Assembly (NCBI GenBank): GCA_031181345.1
Contig: JAPSLC010000012.1
Span: 1 to 64,000 of the forward strand
Length of the DNA: 64,000 nt
Source of the DNA: Cupriavidus sp.
Lineage (GTDB): Bacteria; Pseudomonadota; Gammaproteobacteria; Burkholderiales; Burkholderiaceae
Direction of reading: 5' to 3'
Numbering within the stretch: the first letter of the stretch is position 1; every line of letters begins with the position of its first letter. Positions 17,304 to 25,796 of the stretch are shown in pieces. A program made the translations under genes and the position numbers. The notes under the pieces were generated by a model. It did no database searches. It was not told the DNA's origin and saw only the letters and a program-made list of their open reading frames with translations.

Positions 17304-18662
17304 ATGAACAGTCATTCCACGGCCGGGCTGGATCAGTCCGTACCGCGGCCCGTGCCGCTGCCCCACGACCCCGCCGATACCGCCCCCGCGGAAGAGTCCC
17401 GCATCATCGGCATGCTGACCCGCAAGCTGATCCCGTTCCTCGCGCTGATCTATGTGGTCGCCTACATCGACCGCTCGGTGGTCGGCTTCGCCAAGCTGCA
17501 TATGAACGCCGCGGTGGGCATCAGCGATGCCGCCTATGGCCTCGGCGCCGGGCTGTTCTTCATCGGCTATTTCCTGTGCGAGGTGCCCAGCAACCTGGCG
17601 CTGGAGCGCTTCGGCGCGCGCCGCTGGTTCGCGCGCATCCTGCTGACCTGGGGGCTGATCACGATGGCGATGGCGCTGATCCACAACGCCACCACCTTCT
17701 ACGTGCTGCGCTTCCTGCTGGGCGCGGCCGAGGCCGGCCTCTATCCCGGCATCCTGTACTTCCTGACCAAGTGGTTTCCGATGCGGCACCGCGCCCGCAT
17801 CATCGGCCTGCTGGTGCTGGCGCAGCCGATCGCGCTGATCATCACCGGGCCGATCGCCGGCTGGGTGCTGTCGACGCCGGGGCTGTTCGGCCTGTCGAAC
17901 TGGCAGACCCTGTTCGTCGTCAGCGGCCTGCCCGCCGTGCTGCTGTGCCTGCCGACGCTGCGCCTGGTGCCCGAATCGCCGGCCGATGCGAAGTGGTTGT
18001 CGGCGCGCGACCGCGCCTGGATCGAGCGCGAGCTTGCCGCGGACCAGAAGACCTTCGCGCTGAAGTCGCACGGCAATCCGCTGAAGGCGCTGAAGGACAA
18101 GCGCGTGCTGCTGCTGTCGCTGCTGTTCCTGCCGTTCCCGCTGAGCATCTACGGGCTGTCGCTGTGGCTGCCGACCATCATCAAGCAGTTCGGCGTCACC
18201 GATGCCAGCACCGGGCTGCTGTCGGCGGTGCCGTATCTGTTCGCGGTGGTCGGCCTCTACCTGGTGCCGCGCCATTCGGACCGCAAGGGCGAACGCTACT
18301 GGCACATCGTGGTGGTATCGGGCGCGGCCGCGCTGACGATGGCGGCGAGCGCCTGGGTGCAGACGCCCGCGCTGCAGTTCCTGTTCATCTGCCTGACCGC
18401 CTTCTCGATCTATTCGATCCAGGCGGTGGTGTGGGCGCTGCCGGGGCAGTTCCTGACCGGCGCCAGCGCCGCGGTCGGCATCGCCACCATCAATTCGCTG
18501 GCCAACCTGGGCGGGTATCTCGGTCCCTATGGCATCGGCCTGATCAAGGACGCGACCGGAAGCCTGGCCGCCGGCCTCTATTTCCTCGCCGCGATGCTGG
18601 CGTTCGCGGTGGTCATGACCTTCGTGGTACGCGCCGCGCTCGAGCCGCGCACGCCGCGCTGA
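17304..18662 (+). CDS. MFS transporter, anion:cation symporter (ACS) family
   Basis: This 452-residue, 12-helix major facilitator protein has an early motif YIDRSVVGFAKLHM and GYFLCEVPSNLALERFGARRW. This is the signature of the ACS family, which imports tartrate, galactonate, glucarate and other organic anions with protons. In this operon it is the natural importer of the sugar acid. It has its own good ribosome site (gtgaggagacccctATG) and lies 48 bp after the dehydrogenase. Confidence 0.88.
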   Translation: MNSHSTAGLDQSVPRPVPLPHDPADTAPAEESRIIGMLTRKLIPFLALIYVVAYIDRSVVGFAKLHMNAAVGISDAAYGLGAGLFFIGYFLCEVPSNLALERFGARRWFARILLTWGLITMAMALIHNATTFYVLRFLLGAAEAGLYPGILYFLTKWFPMRHRARIIGLLVLAQPIALIITGPIAGWVLSTPGLFGLSNWQTLFVVSGLPAVLLCLPTLRLVPESPADAKWLSARDRAWIERELAADQKTFALKSHGNPLKALKDKRVLLLSLLFLPFPLSIYGLSLWLPTIIKQFGVTDASTGLLSAVPYLFAVVGLYLVPRHSDRKGERYWHIVVVSGAAALTMAASAWVQTPALQFLFICLTAFSIYSIQAVVWALPGQFLTGASAAVGIATINSLANLGGYLGPYGIGLIKDATGSLAAGLYFLAAMLAFAVVMTFVVRAALEPRTPR

Positions 18663-18679
18663 TACGACAAGCCTTGCAC

Positions 18680-19612
18680 ATGCCTGACACGTACGCCTCG
18701 CCGCGCTACCGCGGCATCTTCCCGGTGGTGCCGACCACCTTCACCGAAACCGGCGAACTGGATCTGCACAGCCAGAAGCGCGCGGTCGATTTCATGATCG
18801 ACGCGGGCTCGGATGGACTCTGCATCCTGGCCAACTTCTCCGAACAGTTCGCGCTGTCGGACGACGAGCGCGAGGTGCTGACGCGGACCGTGCTGGAGCA
18901 TGTGGGCGGCAGGGTGCCGGTGATCGTCACCACCACGCACTACAGTACGGACGTCTGCATCCAGCGCAGCCGGCGCGCGCAGCAGATGGGCGCCGCGATG
19001 GTGATGGTGATGCCGCCCTACCATGGCGCCACGTTCCGCGTGCCGGAGGCGCAGATCCACGAGTTCTACGCGCGCCTGTCGGACGCGATCCGCATCCCGA
19101 TCATGATCCAGGATGCGCCGGCCAGCGGCACCGTGCTGTCGGCGCCGTTCCTTGCGTGCATGGCGCGCGAGATCGAGCAGGTGGCCTACTTCAAGATCGA
19201 GACGCCGGGCGCGGCCAACAAGCTGCGCGAGCTGATCCGGCTGGGCGGCGACGCGGTGGAAGGGCCGTGGGACGGCGAGGAAGCGATCACGCTGCTGGCC
19301 GACCTGGAGGCCGGCGCGACCGGCGCGATGACCGGCGGCGGTTTTCCGGACGGCATCCGGCCGATCATCGAGGCACACCGCCAGGGCGATGCCGACCTGG
19401 CCTTCGCGCTGTACCAGCGCTGGCTGCCGCTGATCAATCACGAGAACCGGCAGGCGGGCATGCTGGCGGCCAAGGCGCTGATGAAGGAGGGCGGCGTGAT
19501 CGCCTGCGAGGCGCCGCGCCACCCATTGCCGCCGATGCATCCCGAGACGCGCAGGGAGCTGATCGCGATCGCGCGGCGGCTCGATCCGCTGGTGCTGCGC
19601 TGGGCCAAATAG
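18680..19612 (+). CDS. DapA-family lyase, probable 2-keto-3-deoxy-L-arabonate dehydratase
   Basis: This 310-residue TIM barrel belongs to the dihydrodipicolinate synthase/N-acetylneuraminate lyase family. It opens GIFPVVPTTFTETGELD, and the Schiff-base lysine is in VAYFKIETPG. Residues follow the pentonate-pathway members that dehydrate 2-keto-3-deoxypentonate to 2-oxoglutarate semialdehyde rather than cleaving it. Together with the IlvD-type dehydratase and the semialdehyde dehydrogenase it completes the pathway. It is the last gene of the operon, 17 bp after the transporter. Confidence 0.85.
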   Translation: MPDTYASPRYRGIFPVVPTTFTETGELDLHSQKRAVDFMIDAGSDGLCILANFSEQFALSDDEREVLTRTVLEHVGGRVPVIVTTTHYSTDVCIQRSRRAQQMGAAMVMVMPPYHGATFRVPEAQIHEFYARLSDAIRIPIMIQDAPASGTVLSAPFLACMAREIEQVAYFKIETPGAANKLRELIRLGGDAVEGPWDGEEAITLLADLEAGATGAMTGGGFPDGIRPIIEAHRQGDADLAFALYQRWLPLINHENRQAGMLAAKALMKEGGVIACEAPRHPLPPMHPETRRELIAIARRLDPLVLRWAK

Positions 19613-19634
19613 GCTCACATAGCGGCACAAGATG

Positions 19635-19667
19635 GCAAAGTGGCGGCCTTGCGGGCCGCCACTTTGC
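19635..19667. terminator. Perfect 14-bp hairpin between convergent genes
   Basis: The stem gcaaagtggcggcc (19635-19648) pairs perfectly with ggccgccactttgc (19654-19667) across a 5-base loop. It lies between the end of the sugar-acid operon and the end of the MurA paralogue. There is no long T-run, so it may be a transcript-stabilising or bidirectional terminator stem rather than a classic intrinsic terminator. Confidence 0.6.
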
Positions 19668-19685
19668 ATTGCGCAGGCGGACGGC

Positions 19686-19721
19686 TCGCTGGCCGTCTCG
19701 TTGCCCGTCTCGCTGGCCGTC
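19686..19721. repeat. Three 12-bp tandem repeats downstream of the MurA paralogue
   Basis: TCGCTGGCCGTC occurs three times in a row, the middle copy with two changes, in the intergenic stretch just beyond the stop codon at 19734. No coding role is evident. Confidence 0.8.
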
Positions 19722-19733
19722 TCGCCGACCGGC

Positions 19734-21035
19734 TTATTCGCCGTCGGTCCACTCCACGTGCACGCCGAGGCTGCGCAGGTTCTCGACGAAGCGCGGATGC
19801 GCGCGCCGGATCGGCGCCGCATTGCGGATCTCCGAGCGGCCGTCGATGCTGGCGGCGACCATGAACAGCGCGATGGCCACGCGGATGATGTAGGGACTTT
19901 CCACCACGGCCGGCGCCAGCGTGTTGCCGCCGAAGGTGATCAGGCGGTGCGGGTCCGACGAGAACACGTGCGCGCCGAACTTGGACAGCTCGCTGGTCCA
20001 GCCGAGCGCGCTGTCGTAGACCTTGTTCCAGAACATCGCATTGCCCTGCGCCCGCACGCCCAGCGCGATGAAGATCGGCAGCAGGTCGACCGGGAAATAG
20101 GGCCACGGCGCGGCCTCGACCTTGGTCAGCACATTGCTGGTGAAGGGCGTCTGCACCTGCAGCGGGCCCGAGCGCTCCGCGCGCGACCAGCCATCCTCGT
20201 GCACGATGCGCACGCCGAACTTCTCGAACGTGCGATCGATCAGCGGGAAGTTCTCCGGCGCGCCGTTGCGCACGACCACGTCGCCATTGGTGATCGCACC
20301 GAGCGCGAGGAAGGTCGTGATCTCGTGGAAGTCCTCGTCGAAGGTGAACTCGCCCCCGCCGAGCTTGTCGCCGCCATGCACGGTCACGCGCGAGGTGCCG
20401 ATGCCCTCGATGCGCGCGCCCATCATCGTCATGAAGCGGCAGAACTCCTGCACATGCGGCTCGGACGCGGCGTTGGTCAGCGTCGAGGTGCCGCCGGCCG
20501 CGGCCGCGCACATCACGAAGTTCTCGGTGGTGGTGACCGAGGCGTAGTCCAGCCAATGGTCGATCGGCCGCAGCGGGCCTGCGCTGTGCAGCAGCAGCGA
20601 GCCCTCGGCGCGCTCGACCTCGCCGCCGAAGCGGCGGAAGATCTCGACGTGCGGGTCGATCTCGCGCACGCCCAGCGTGCAGCCCTTGACGTTGTCCTCG
20701 AGCCGCGCGACGCCGAAGCGGCTCAGCAGCGGCGGCACCAGCATGATCGAGGAGCGCATTTCCTCGGGCAGATGATGGCGGGCCGGATCGAAGACGGTAT
20801 CGCGGTGATGCAGGTCCAGCGTGCCGCTGTCATGGTCCATGCGGACATCGCTGCCGAGCGTGCGGAAGATATCGAGGATCTTGCGCACGTCGGTGATGTC
20901 CGGCACGCCGTGCAGCCGCACCGGCTGGTCGGTCAGCAAGGTGGCGCACAGCACCGGCAACACGGCGTTCTTGTTGGCGGAGGGTACGATGCGGCCACGC
21001 AGTGGCGTGCCGCCATGCACGATCAGATTTGACAT
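19734..21035 (-). CDS. Divergent UDP-GlcNAc enolpyruvyltransferase (MurA) paralogue
   Basis: This 433-residue enolpyruvyl transferase is slightly longer than usual MurA (about 420). The MurA active-site set appears present: Lys22/Asn23 in SANKNAVLPVL, an Arg in PEEMRSSIMLV, the reactive cysteine at 119 in KGCTLGVREIDPH, and an Asp in YFPVDLLP. MurA transfers enolpyruvate from PEP to UDP-GlcNAc, the first committed step of peptidoglycan synthesis. The housekeeping murA normally lies among hisG/mla-type genes, and no such neighbours are here. The loop after Cys119 (EIDPH instead of the usual RPVDLH) is altered. It may be a second MurA or an enzyme for a related nucleotide sugar. Confidence 0.8.
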   Translation of the reverse strand: MSNLIVHGGTPLRGRIVPSANKNAVLPVLCATLLTDQPVRLHGVPDITDVRKILDIFRTLGSDVRMDHDSGTLDLHHRDTVFDPARHHLPEEMRSSIMLVPPLLSRFGVARLEDNVKGCTLGVREIDPHVEIFRRFGGEVERAEGSLLLHSAGPLRPIDHWLDYASVTTTENFVMCAAAAGGTSTLTNAASEPHVQEFCRFMTMMGARIEGIGTSRVTVHGGDKLGGGEFTFDEDFHEITTFLALGAITNGDVVVRNGAPENFPLIDRTFEKFGVRIVHEDGWSRAERSGPLQVQTPFTSNVLTKVEAAPWPYFPVDLLPIFIALGVRAQGNAMFWNKVYDSALGWTSELSKFGAHVFSSDPHRLITFGGNTLAPAVVESPYIIRVAIALFMVAASIDGRSEIRNAAPIRRAHPRFVENLRSLGVHVEWTDGE

Positions 21036-21304
21036 GAGGGAGAGCGTCGGCGCCGCGCCGGCGGGCGGCGCCGGACGGCGGTAAGCGGTGGAAACGGACG
21101 GCATTGTACTGCCCCGGGCGCCGGCGCGGGCGATCGCCGGCGCCGCTATAATGCCCCGGCTGTGGGCGCGCCGGCGCCATGCGGCCTTTGCATCGCCTGG
21201 GCTTTGTCGGCTTTGTCGTGTGCCGCGCCGCCATCCGGCAATACCGCCACCGCCATCGCTACCATCACCGCCACCGCGCAACACCGGCCCCGATCCGCGT
21301 CGAC

Positions 21305-21706
21305 ATGAACGCCCCGTTTCCGATCCGTAAGGAGTGCCCGCCCGGGGCCTGCGTCTGCGGGCGCGAGCAGCTGCTCGACGATCCGCAGGCGGACATCCGC
21401 GTGCTGCGGCTGACCAAGGAGGAAGAAAAGCGGCTGATCGCGCGGCTCGAGGACGTGCAGACCCTCGACGACCTGCGCCGCATGCAGGAGAAAATGCACG
21501 CACTGCTCGGCATCACGGTCACGATCGAGCCGAGCATTCACGGGGTGCGCACCGTGCGCGGCTTCAATATCGAACTGGCCGATCAGCCGGGGCTATGCAA
21601 GAAGACCCGGCAGACCATCCCGGCGGCGATCCGCCGTTGTCTCGAACGCCATCCGGAGATCGCCTACGCGATTCTCGATGCGCAGGGGCTGCTGGGCGAG
21701 GGCTGA
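21305..21706 (+). CDS. Conserved-looking hypothetical protein with CPPGACVC motif
   Basis: This 133-residue soluble protein starts at ATG 21305; the open frame upstream (from 21179) is low-complexity His/Arg and unlikely to be coding. The N-terminus has the Cys cluster ECPPGACVCGREQLL, which could bind a metal or form disulfides. Next comes a charged helix (LTKEEEKRLIARLE) and a region with LGITVTIEPSIHGVRTVRGFNIEL, and the end is a helical segment KKTRQTIPAAIRRCLERHPEIA. Codon use is that of a real gene. I do not recognise the family and do not assign a function. It is divergent from the MurA paralogue. Confidence 0.7.
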   Translation: MNAPFPIRKECPPGACVCGREQLLDDPQADIRVLRLTKEEEKRLIARLEDVQTLDDLRRMQEKMHALLGITVTIEPSIHGVRTVRGFNIELADQPGLCKKTRQTIPAAIRRCLERHPEIAYAILDAQGLLGEG

Positions 21707-21723
21707 GCGCGCCTCGCCGCGAT

Positions 21724-22647
21724 TCAATTCCACGGCGCCCCATCCGCCCAGGCGCGATCGATCTCGTCGATCAGCCGGCGCACCTTCGGCGACAGATGGC
21801 GCCGGTTCGGATAGACCGCGCAGGCCGGCGCGCCCGGGCCGGTGAACCGCTCCAGCACCGGCACCAACGTTCCCGCGCGCAGGTCGCCGCCGACCAGGAA
21901 CGCCGCGATCTGCACCAGCCCCGCGTCCGCCAGCGTCAGGTCGCGCATCGCCTCGGTATTGTTCATGCGCCAGCGGCCCTCGATTGCCAGCGTGCAGTCG
22001 CGGCCGTCGACGGTATAGCGCCACGGCGTTGCCATGCCAGCATGCGTATAGACGATGGTGTCGTGGCGGGCGATATCGTCGAGCGTCGCAGGCGTGCCGT
22101 GCCTGGCCAGATAGCTCGGCGTGGCGCAGGTGACCAGCCGGTGCGGCGCCAGCACGCGACGGATCAAACCGCTGTCGTGTTCGCCGCCGACGCGGATCGC
22201 CAGGTCGATGCCATCGCGCACCAGATCGCTGTATTCGTCGGAGAAGCTGACCTCGGCCCGAAGTTCGGGCCATTGCGCCAGATACCGGCGCAGGATCGGC
22301 ACGATATGCAGGCGCCCGAGCGTGACCGGCAGGTCGATGCGCAGGCGCCCGCGCGGCACCTCGTTGCGCCAGGCCAGCGCCGCCTGCGCTTCGTCGACCT
22401 CGGCAAGGATGCGCACCGCATGCTCGTAGAACAGGCGCCCTTCGTCGGTCAGGCTGACGCTGCGCGTGGTCCGCTGCAGCAGGCGGGCGGCCAGCCCCGC
22501 TTCCAGCCGGCCGATGCATTTGCCGACCGCCGAGCGCGAAATCCCCAGCCGCTGCGCGGCCAGCGTGAAACTGTGCGCCTGCGCGACCTGCACGAAGGCG
22601 CGCACATCGCCCAGGTGATCGAGCGCGATGCCTTCCCCATTAGGCAC
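21724..22647 (-). CDS. LysR-family regulator (divergent to MFS transporter)
   Basis: This 307-residue protein has the LysR helix-turn-helix VRAFVQVAQAHSFTLAAQRLG, then ISRSAVGKCIGRLE, and an effector domain, in the branch typified by DmlR/AaeR. The start is a GTG at 22647, preceded by GGGGA at good spacing; no in-frame ATG exists ahead of the DNA-binding domain. It is divergent from the MFS efflux gene and probably controls it. Confidence 0.86.
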   Translation of the reverse strand: MPNGEGIALDHLGDVRAFVQVAQAHSFTLAAQRLGISRSAVGKCIGRLEAGLAARLLQRTTRSVSLTDEGRLFYEHAVRILAEVDEAQAALAWRNEVPRGRLRIDLPVTLGRLHIVPILRRYLAQWPELRAEVSFSDEYSDLVRDGIDLAIRVGGEHDSGLIRRVLAPHRLVTCATPSYLARHGTPATLDDIARHDTIVYTHAGMATPWRYTVDGRDCTLAIEGRWRMNNTEAMRDLTLADAGLVQIAAFLVGGDLRAGTLVPVLERFTGPGAPACAVYPNRRHLSPKVRRLIDEIDRAWADGAPWN

Positions 22648-22782
22648 GATTCGTCCCCAGTGTTGCGAAAGTTGGCTACTTTATCACCGCATTGGCACTG
22701 ATTACGCTTGCCGGACACGCGAGGTGCCAGCCGAATCGAGCGCGAATCGAAAGGGGCGCCGCGTACGACGGAGCGATTGCCA

Positions 22783-24039
22783 ATGACCCAGATCAACAAG
22801 ACAACACACGACGAATCCCATCTCCCGGCGCCGCGCCAGGCTTCCAGCGAGGCCCGGCCCAACCGCTGGCCCGCGGTCGCCGCGGTCGGCCTGGCGACCT
22901 TCGGCGTCGTCACCACCGAGATGCTGCCGGTCGGGCTGCTGACGCCGATCGCGCAGAGCCTGCAGGTATCGGCCGGCAGTGCCGGCCTGATGCTGTCCGC
23001 GCCAGCGCTGCTGGCGGTGCTGTTCGCCCCGCTGATCGTGGTCGGCGCGGGTTCGATCGATCGCCGGCGCCTGCTGGCGGCGCTGCTGCTGGTATTGGCG
23101 GGCGCGAACGTGCTTTGCGCGCTCGCGCCGACGCTGGCCTGGCTGCTGGCCGCGCGGGCGGTGGTCGGCTTCTGCATCGGCGGTATCTGGTCCGTGGCCG
23201 GCGGCCTGGCGCCGCGGCTGGTGGCCGCGCCATCGGTCGGCTGGGCCACGGCGATCATCTTCGGTGGGGTATCGGTGGCCTCGGTCGTCGGCGTGCCGCT
23301 GGGGGCATGGCTGGGCGAGCTGGTCGGCTGGCGCGCCGCCTTCACCGCGATGGCCGTCTGCAGCGGACTGATCTTCGTGCTGAACGTCGCCACGCTGCCC
23401 GCTCTGCCGGCTGCCGAGCGCGCCTCGCGCCAGGGGCTGCGCGCGCAATTGGGCAACCGCGGCGTGCGGCTGGGGCTCGCCGTGACGTTCTTCCTGGTGG
23501 CCGGCCACTTCATGGCCTACACCTTCGTGCGGCCCTTGCTGCAGCAGGTATCGGGCTTCGGTCCGGGCTGGATCGGCGTGCTGCTGTTCGGCTACGGCGT
23601 AGCCGGCATGACCGCCAACTTCGCCGCGGGACCGCTGGCCGGACGGCATCCGGGACGCGCACTGCTGGCCGTCTCGCTGGCGCTGAGCGCGACGCTGTTG
23701 CTGTTCGCGGCGCTGGGCGGCACCATGACCGGCGGTGCGGTGTTGCTGCTGTGCTGGGGGCTGTCGTACGGCGCGGTGTCGGTCTCGGTACAGAGCTGGA
23801 TGCTGCGCGCGGCCGACGGCATCGAAGGCATCGAGGCCGCGACGGCGTTGCTGGTATCGGTATTCAACCTCGGCATCGCGCTGGGCTCGTTCTTCGGCGG
23901 CATCGCGGTCGACGCGGCGGGCCTGCAGATGACGCTGCTGATCGCCGGTGCGCTGACGCTGGCGGCGCTGGCCACGAGCCTGCGCATGCAGAGGACGCCC
24001 GCGGCGTCCGCTGCCGGCCTGGCTCAATGCAGGCCGTAG
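22783..24039 (+). CDS. MFS transporter, AraJ/sugar-efflux-like (DHA1)
   Basis: This 418-residue protein has 12 helices. After a polar start of about 28 residues comes AAVGLATFGVVTTEMLPVGLL, the hallmark of the AraJ/YdhP/PbuE-type DHA1 family (helix 1 with TTEMLPVGLL). These export sugars, nucleosides or drugs. The start at 22783 is chosen because it directly precedes the polar leader. The last 16 bp overlap the 3' end of the convergent RraA-family gene. Confidence 0.86.
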   Translation: MTQINKTTHDESHLPAPRQASSEARPNRWPAVAAVGLATFGVVTTEMLPVGLLTPIAQSLQVSAGSAGLMLSAPALLAVLFAPLIVVGAGSIDRRRLLAALLLVLAGANVLCALAPTLAWLLAARAVVGFCIGGIWSVAGGLAPRLVAAPSVGWATAIIFGGVSVASVVGVPLGAWLGELVGWRAAFTAMAVCSGLIFVLNVATLPALPAAERASRQGLRAQLGNRGVRLGLAVTFFLVAGHFMAYTFVRPLLQQVSGFGPGWIGVLLFGYGVAGMTANFAAGPLAGRHPGRALLAVSLALSATLLLFAALGGTMTGGAVLLLCWGLSYGAVSVSVQSWMLRAADGIEGIEAATALLVSVFNLGIALGSFFGGIAVDAAGLQMTLLIAGALTLAALATSLRMQRTPAASAAGLAQCRP

Positions 24040-24674
24040 CGCGCCAGCGTGTCCTGCAGTTCCAACAGCTCGACCATGGTAGCGCCGCGGGCCAGCTGTT
24101 CGCGCATGCGCTGTTCCTTGCGTTCGCGCGCTTCGCTGGCCTCGATGACCTGCGCCACCTGCTCGCGCGCCACCACGACGAGGCCGTCGCGATCGCCGAC
24201 CACGACATCGCCGGGCCGGATCGCGGCGCCGCCCACGATCAGCGGCACGCCGAGCTTGCCCGGCTGCTGCTTGTTGGTGCCGCCGATGCAGACGCCGCGG
24301 CAGAACACCGGGAATCCCATCTCGACAATGCTGGACGCGTCGCGCACCGCGCCGTCGATGACCAGCCCGGCAAGGCCGATGGTCTGCGCGGCGAAGGTCA
24401 GCACGTCGCCCCACGGGCCGGCCTCGGCGAAGCCCTTGGCGTCCACCACCAGCACGTCGCCGGGCCGTGCCTTGGTCAGCGCGTAGTGGATCATCAGGTT
24501 GTCGCCGGGACGGATATCGACGGTCAGCGCCGGTCCGGCCAGCCGCATGCCGGGATCGAGCGCGGCAATGCGCGGATCGATGGCGCCTTGCTGGCCCTGT
24601 GCCTCGTGGATGGTGGCGGTGCCGAGCTGCTTCAGGCGGTCCAGCTGGGCGGGGGTGATGTCGGCGTGCGTCAT
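24024..24674 (-). CDS. RraA-family aldolase/lyase (HMG/CHA-aldolase-like), copy 1
   Basis: This 216-residue protein of the RraA/demethylmenaquinone methyltransferase-like fold has the class II pyruvate-aldolase signature of the HMG/CHA aldolases: GPWGDVLTFAAQTIGLAGLVIDGAVRD, whose Asp and Arg-Asp pair bind the metal and substrate. Such enzymes cleave 4-hydroxy-4-methyl- or 4-carboxy-4-hydroxy-2-oxoadipate in aromatic (protocatechuate, gallate) breakdown. It is in an operon with a Bug receptor and a second RraA-family gene. A role in breakdown of an imported carboxylate is inferred. Confidence 0.82.
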   Translation of the reverse strand: MTHADITPAQLDRLKQLGTATIHEAQGQQGAIDPRIAALDPGMRLAGPALTVDIRPGDNLMIHYALTKARPGDVLVVDAKGFAEAGPWGDVLTFAAQTIGLAGLVIDGAVRDASSIVEMGFPVFCRGVCIGGTNKQQPGKLGVPLIVGGAAIRPGDVVVGDRDGLVVVAREQVAQVIEASEARERKEQRMREQLARGATMVELLELQDTLARYGLH

Positions 24675-24708
24675 GGCGAGCGAAAAGAAGGGTGGGCAGG
24701 GGTGCGGA

Positions 24709-25728
24709 TCAGTCGATGGTGGCGCCGGAGCGCTTGACCAGGGACTCCCAGTAGGGCATTTCCCTGGCGATGAAGGCGCGGAACTGCGCGCTGGTGCCGC
24801 GCACGTCGGCCGAGCCCATGTCCGACAGCTTGCCGGCGATGTCGGGCTGGCCCAGTACCGCGTTCAGCGCGGTGTTTAGCCGCTGCACCAGCGGCGCCGG
24901 CGTGTCTGCCGGCACGAACAGGCCGTACCAGTTCTCGATCACGAAGCCGGGGAAGCCGGCCTCCTGCATCGTCGGCAGATCGGGCAGCGTGCGGGCGCGT
25001 TTGGCGCCGGTGGTGGCCAGCGGGCGCAGGCGTCCGGATTTCAGTTGCGGCGCGATCGCGGTGGTGGTCTCGAAGGCGATCGGCACCTGGCCGGCAATCA
25101 CGTCGCCGAGCGCCGGCCCCTGGCCGCGATAGGGGATATGGACGATGTCGAGCTGGCGTTCGAGCTTGAGCATCTCGCCGGCCAGATGCTGCGGGCTGCC
25201 GCTGCCGCCCGAGGCGTAGCTGTACTTGCCGGGCGCGGCCTTGGCCAGCGCGACCAGCTGCGCCACCGAGTTCACCGGCAGCGCGCTGTTGACGTACAGC
25301 ACCAGCGGCACCGACGCGACCCCGCCGACCGGCGCCAGCGCGCGGGTGGGATCGAGCTTGAGCTGGTAGAGATTGCGGTTGATCACGATGCCCGTGTTAT
25401 TGCCGAGCAGCGCGGTGCAGCCATCGCCCTTGGCGCGTGCGACGAACTCCGTGCCGATATTGCTGCTGGCACCGCCGCGGTTGTCGACGATCACCGGGAC
25501 GCCAAGCTGCTTCGACAGGCCCGGCGACACGATGCGCGCGAGGATGTCGGTGGTGCCGCCCGGCGGATAGGGCGACACGATGCGCAAGGTCGCGCACGGG
25601 TAGGGCTTGGGGGCGGCGGCGTGCGCGGCATTGGCGGTGAGGCCAAGGCTGGCCATCGCGCCAACGGCCAGCAGCACCGCGGCGTGTCGGCGCGCAAGGG
25701 CGCGCGCGGGTGTGGGTTCGAAAGTCAT
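24709..25728 (-). CDS. Bug/TctC-type periplasmic solute-binding protein
   Basis: This 339-residue secreted protein has a signal peptide (about 1-38, ending ANAAHAAA) followed by the tripartite-tricarboxylate-receptor pattern LRIVSPYPPGGTTDILARIV and NRGGASSNIGTEFVARAKGDG. Bug receptors bind carboxylates and often serve orphan uptake or sensing systems; TctA/TctB membrane partners are not present here. Position between two RraA-family genes suggests its ligand is the substrate they process. Start at ATG 25728, preceded by tcaggagacagc, a fair ribosome site. Confidence 0.9.
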   Translation of the reverse strand: MTFEPTPARALARRHAAVLLAVGAMASLGLTANAAHAAAPKPYPCATLRIVSPYPPGGTTDILARIVSPGLSKQLGVPVIVDNRGGASSNIGTEFVARAKGDGCTALLGNNTGIVINRNLYQLKLDPTRALAPVGGVASVPLVLYVNSALPVNSVAQLVALAKAAPGKYSYASGGSGSPQHLAGEMLKLERQLDIVHIPYRGQGPALGDVIAGQVPIAFETTTAIAPQLKSGRLRPLATTGAKRARTLPDLPTMQEAGFPGFVIENWYGLFVPADTPAPLVQRLNTALNAVLGQPDIAGKLSDMGSADVRGTSAQFRAFIAREMPYWESLVKRSGATID

Positions 25729-25796
25729 GCTGTCTCCTGATGCATTCGGTGCGACGTGGTTCGTCGTCTGTCGATTGGTGCGGATGTCCGTGGCGG

